Positions 42,568 to 44,590 of a DNA stretch of 44,590 bases are shown here, piece after piece. The translations under genes and the position numbers were made by a program. Source of the stretch: an uncultured Parabacteroides sp. GTDB lineage: Bacteria > Bacteroidota > Bacteroidia > Bacteroidales > Tannerellaceae. Numbering within the stretch: position 1 is the first letter of the stretch; each line of letters opens with the position of its first letter. The notes beneath the pieces are model-generated. The model worked only from the letters and a program-made list of their open reading frames with translations. It was not told where the DNA came from and ran no database searches. The stretch spans positions 1 to 44,590 of the forward strand of contig URZO01000024.1 of the NCBI GenBank assembly GCA_900552465.1, in the 5' to 3' direction.

Positions 42568-43497
42568 TTACAACGCCATGAAACAGTCCTCGATACCGGG
42601 TTTTATCGGCTCGATCCGGATATCCGTATGTCCTTTTGCCTCTAAAAAGCGATGTAACTCGCAGATAAAGGCCGCCTCTCCCGCTCTTGCCACCACCTCC
42701 TTGCCGACGGCGAAATGCTGGGCATCGCCGAAAGAGAAGCAGGAATCGGCATCCGGATAACTCCGAAGGTCGAGCAGCAAGGGATACATCGAAGCGGAAT
42801 GGACGGCAAACAGCCGCTTGTCGAACGTCGCACGGATGCCGTCCGGCGTGTCGACCGACAGGCAACGTCCGCCGCGCATCAGGGCGATGCGGTCGCAACG
42901 CGAAGCCTCGTCCATGTAAGGCGTCGAGACCATGATCGTGATCCCCTGACGGCGAAGGCGGTCCAGCATATCCCAGAACTCCACGCGGGAAACCGGGTCG
43001 ACGCCCGTCGTCGGCTCGTCCAGGAAAAGGACATCGGGACGATGGATCAGCGCACAGCTCAGGGCCAGCTTCTGCTTCATCCCGCCGGAGAGTTTCCCGG
43101 CCCTCCGCTTCTTGAAAGGCTCGATCTGAACGTAGATATCGCGTATCAGATCATAATTTTCCTTGATCGTCGTGTTGAATACGGTTGCAAAGAAATCGAG
43201 GTTTTCCTCCACCGTCAAATCCTGATAGAGGGAGAAACGCCCCGGCATATAACCGACCCGCCAGCGGATTTCCTTATAATCGCGCACGACATCCAGCCCG
43301 CAAACCGAAGCCGTCCCACTATCGGCCAGCAGCAGGGTAGTCAGAATCCGGAAAAGCGTCGTCTTGCCTGCCCCGTCGGGACCGATCAGCCCGAACAGCT
43401 CCCCTTCGCCGATGTGCAACGAAATATCCTGCAACGCCCGCACCTCGCCATACGTCTTATTGACCCGCTCAATCACAACCTCCCTCATCGCTCGCAT
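42568..43497 (-). CDS. ABC exporter ATPase 1
   Basis: A 309-residue ABC ATPase: Walker A GPDGAGKTT, signature KLSGGMKQKLALS, Walker B VLFLDEPTTGVDP and H-loop segment STPYMDEAS (Pro where His is usual). A C-terminal extension of about 70 residues follows (FAVHSASMYPLLLD). It is encoded 24 bp after the adaptor gene. An ATG three codons in (MREVVIERV) is an alternative start. In E. coli the two ATPases are fused as YbhF; here they are separate genes split by a hairpin array. Confidence 0.93.
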   Translation of the reverse strand: MRAMREVVIERVNKTYGEVRALQDISLHIGEGELFGLIGPDGAGKTTLFRILTTLLLADSGTASVCGLDVVRDYKEIRWRVGYMPGRFSLYQDLTVEENLDFFATVFNTTIKENYDLIRDIYVQIEPFKKRRAGKLSGGMKQKLALSCALIHRPDVLFLDEPTTGVDPVSRVEFWDMLDRLRRQGITIMVSTPYMDEASRCDRIALMRGGRCLSVDTPDGIRATFDKRLFAVHSASMYPLLLDLRSYPDADSCFSFGDAQHFAVGKEVVARAGEAAFICELHRFLEAKGHTDIRIEPIKPGIEDCFMAL

Positions 43498-43521
43498 TTT
43501 TTAATTTTCAATTCTTAATTC

Positions 43522-44412
43522 TTAATTAAACCTCGCTTCCCCATACTGCCCGATCTTCAGATAGCCGTCGTTCCTGACCGCGATCTTGATGGCGTAAACC
43601 AGGTTGGCCCGCTCGTCTTTGGTCTGGATTCCTTTCGGGGTAAATTCGGACTTCTCGGAAATCCAGGTGATTGTACCCGGATATTCACGCTGCTCCTCTT
43701 CTCCGAAATCGGCAAAGACGCGGACGGTCTGTCCCAGCTTCAACTGCGTCAATTGGTCGGCGGTCGGATAGGCGCGCAGGTAAAGAAGATCCGTGTCGGC
43801 TATCTTATAAAGGGGCTTGCCGGCAGCGGTGACTTCGCCCGGTTCGGCGTATTTCACCAGCACGGTGCCGGATTGCGGATTGACGATACGGCTCTTCTGC
43901 AGCTGGTCGTCCAGTTGCATGATCTGGTAAATGATGCTTTCGGCTTCGGCATCGGCTCCGCCTGTTGTCTTGTTCAAAGTGGAGTACTGGGCATCGAGTT
44001 GCTTCTGCAGGACTTTGATGTTGTTGACGATGTCGTCCACCTGCTTCTGGTTGCCGGCTTTTGCCTTCACTAAGTTTTCCATACGCTGCTGCTCGCTGCG
44101 GGCAACGGCGATCTGCTGTTCAAGGGAGGCGATCTGTTTGCGGATGTCCGGCTTGCGGATGTCGACGCTGCGAAGGCCCGCTTCGAGTTGCTTCTTCCGG
44201 AGATAAAGCTGCATGCTGTCGACATAGCCCAGGACGGCGCCGGCTTCCAGGCGATCGCCCTCCTGCAGGTTCAGTTCCATGATCTTCCCGTTGGCTTCCG
44301 AAGAGACGATCACTTCGGTCGATTCGAATGCTCCGGTAACATCGAAGGTGTTGTCGTTGCGGCTACAGGCGGAAAGAGCCAACGCCAGAGTAAATAAAAG
44401 AATCGGTTTCAT
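43522..44412 (-). CDS. HlyD/YbhG-type membrane-fusion lipoprotein
   Basis: A 296-residue adaptor with lipobox LALALSAC (Cys16). The first lipoyl half is IMELNLQEGDRLEAGAVL. A coiled coil runs about residues 70-165 (SLEQQIAVARSEQQRMENL). The second lipoyl half is SRIVNPQSGTVLVKYAEPGEV, here about residues 174-194, followed by a beta-barrel. It is the first gene of the ABC exporter operon and should link the ABC transporter to an outer-membrane channel; none is encoded here. Confidence 0.92.
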   Translation of the reverse strand: MKPILLFTLALALSACSRNDNTFDVTGAFESTEVIVSSEANGKIMELNLQEGDRLEAGAVLGYVDSMQLYLRKKQLEAGLRSVDIRKPDIRKQIASLEQQIAVARSEQQRMENLVKAKAGNQKQVDDIVNNIKVLQKQLDAQYSTLNKTTGGADAEAESIIYQIMQLDDQLQKSRIVNPQSGTVLVKYAEPGEVTAAGKPLYKIADTDLLYLRAYPTADQLTQLKLGQTVRVFADFGEEEQREYPGTITWISEKSEFTPKGIQTKDERANLVYAIKIAVRNDGYLKIGQYGEARFN

Positions 44413-44476
44413 ATTGATTTGTATTTAATTCGTTTATCAAATGATGATTTATCGGTGAGAGAATATCGGCTGGTGG

Positions 44477-44514
44477 TAACCCCTTCCCCTCTTGAGAGGG
44501 GGCAGGGGGTGTGT
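44477..44514. repeat. C/G-rich dispersed repeat, copy A
   Basis: It contains CCCCTCTTGAGAGGGGGCAG and ends GGGGGTGTGT. Its complement matches the 22840-22878 element at nearly every base. With copy B it forms an inverted pair about 27 bp apart. Confidence 0.8.
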
Positions 44515-44541
44515 AAATTTTCTTTATTATGGCTTAAGATA

Positions 44542-44573
44542 ACACACCCCTTATCCCCTCTCAAGAGGGGAAA
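44542..44573. repeat. C/G-rich dispersed repeat, copy B
   Basis: ACACACCCC followed by CCCCTCTCAAGAGGGG, the opposite orientation to copy A and the same as copy C. It lacks the CTGCC link of the longer copies (TTAT instead). Confidence 0.75.
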
Positions 44574-44590
44574 CAGATACTCCCGGCGCT

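Overview
The window looks like chromosome of a gut Bacteroidales bacterium, most likely Parabacteroides or a close relative. The genus is inferred from protein style and is not proven. Supporting signs are Bacteroidetes-type promoters (a TAnnTTTG -7 box, once with TTG exactly 19 nt upstream), A-rich leaders with few Shine-Dalgarno sites, lipobox lipoproteins, a PCMD-domain protein, an Rpn/PD-(D/E)XK family protein and a fermentative D-lactate dehydrogenase. All credible genes lie on the minus strand, so transcription runs from high to low coordinates. I saw no rRNA, tRNA, CRISPR array, prophage or insertion sequence.

Layout in transcription order. (a) 44.4-39.4 kb: a YbhGFSR-like drug/solute exporter (HlyD-type adaptor, two ABC ATPases, two ABC-2 permeases). 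The ATPase genes are separated by five exact 42-bp hairpin repeats. (b) 39.3-24.0 kb: an IclR regulator followed by a long co-directional set: a beta-propeller di-haem cytochrome, an FkbO/Hyg5-type chorismatase-like protein, a Cys-rich cupin lipoprotein, a giant NPCBM / HzsA-related di-haem / SUMF1 fusion, the cytochrome c synthase CcsBA, a small VOC protein, dihydroxyacetone-kinase subunits DhaK and DhaL, an LsrF thiolase and a beta-propeller lipoprotein, closed by a good terminator. This is the best candidate for an undescribed pathway: periplasmic haem oxidation joined to a cytoplasmic keto-phosphate kinase/thiolase route. (c) 23.9-20.4 kb: an Rpn-family protein, then a tri-haem cytochrome c peroxidase behind a near-perfect OxyR box, then RlpA. 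(d) 20.3-12.5 kb: a CzcCBA-like heavy-metal efflux operon with its own OmpR-type response regulator and histidine kinase, then two small membrane proteins on their own promoter. (e) 12.3-10.4 kb: D-lactate dehydrogenase and a patatin-like lipase. (f) 10.2 kb to the left end: CysQ, then a tight operon of SLC13 transporter, CysC, CysD, CysN, sulfotransferase, PCMD protein, LigA and a DUF6913-like protein. It reads as sulfate uptake, PAPS synthesis, sulfonation and PAP removal.

Between genes there is an unusual wealth of short dyad-symmetric tandem arrays, each with its own sequence but with periods of 21 bp (10.3 kb), 22 bp (35.4 kb) and 42 bp (42.4 kb). A further 20-21-bp set covers the iclR promoter and start. 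C-rich dispersed palindromes occur at 22.8 kb and as an inverted pair at the right end.
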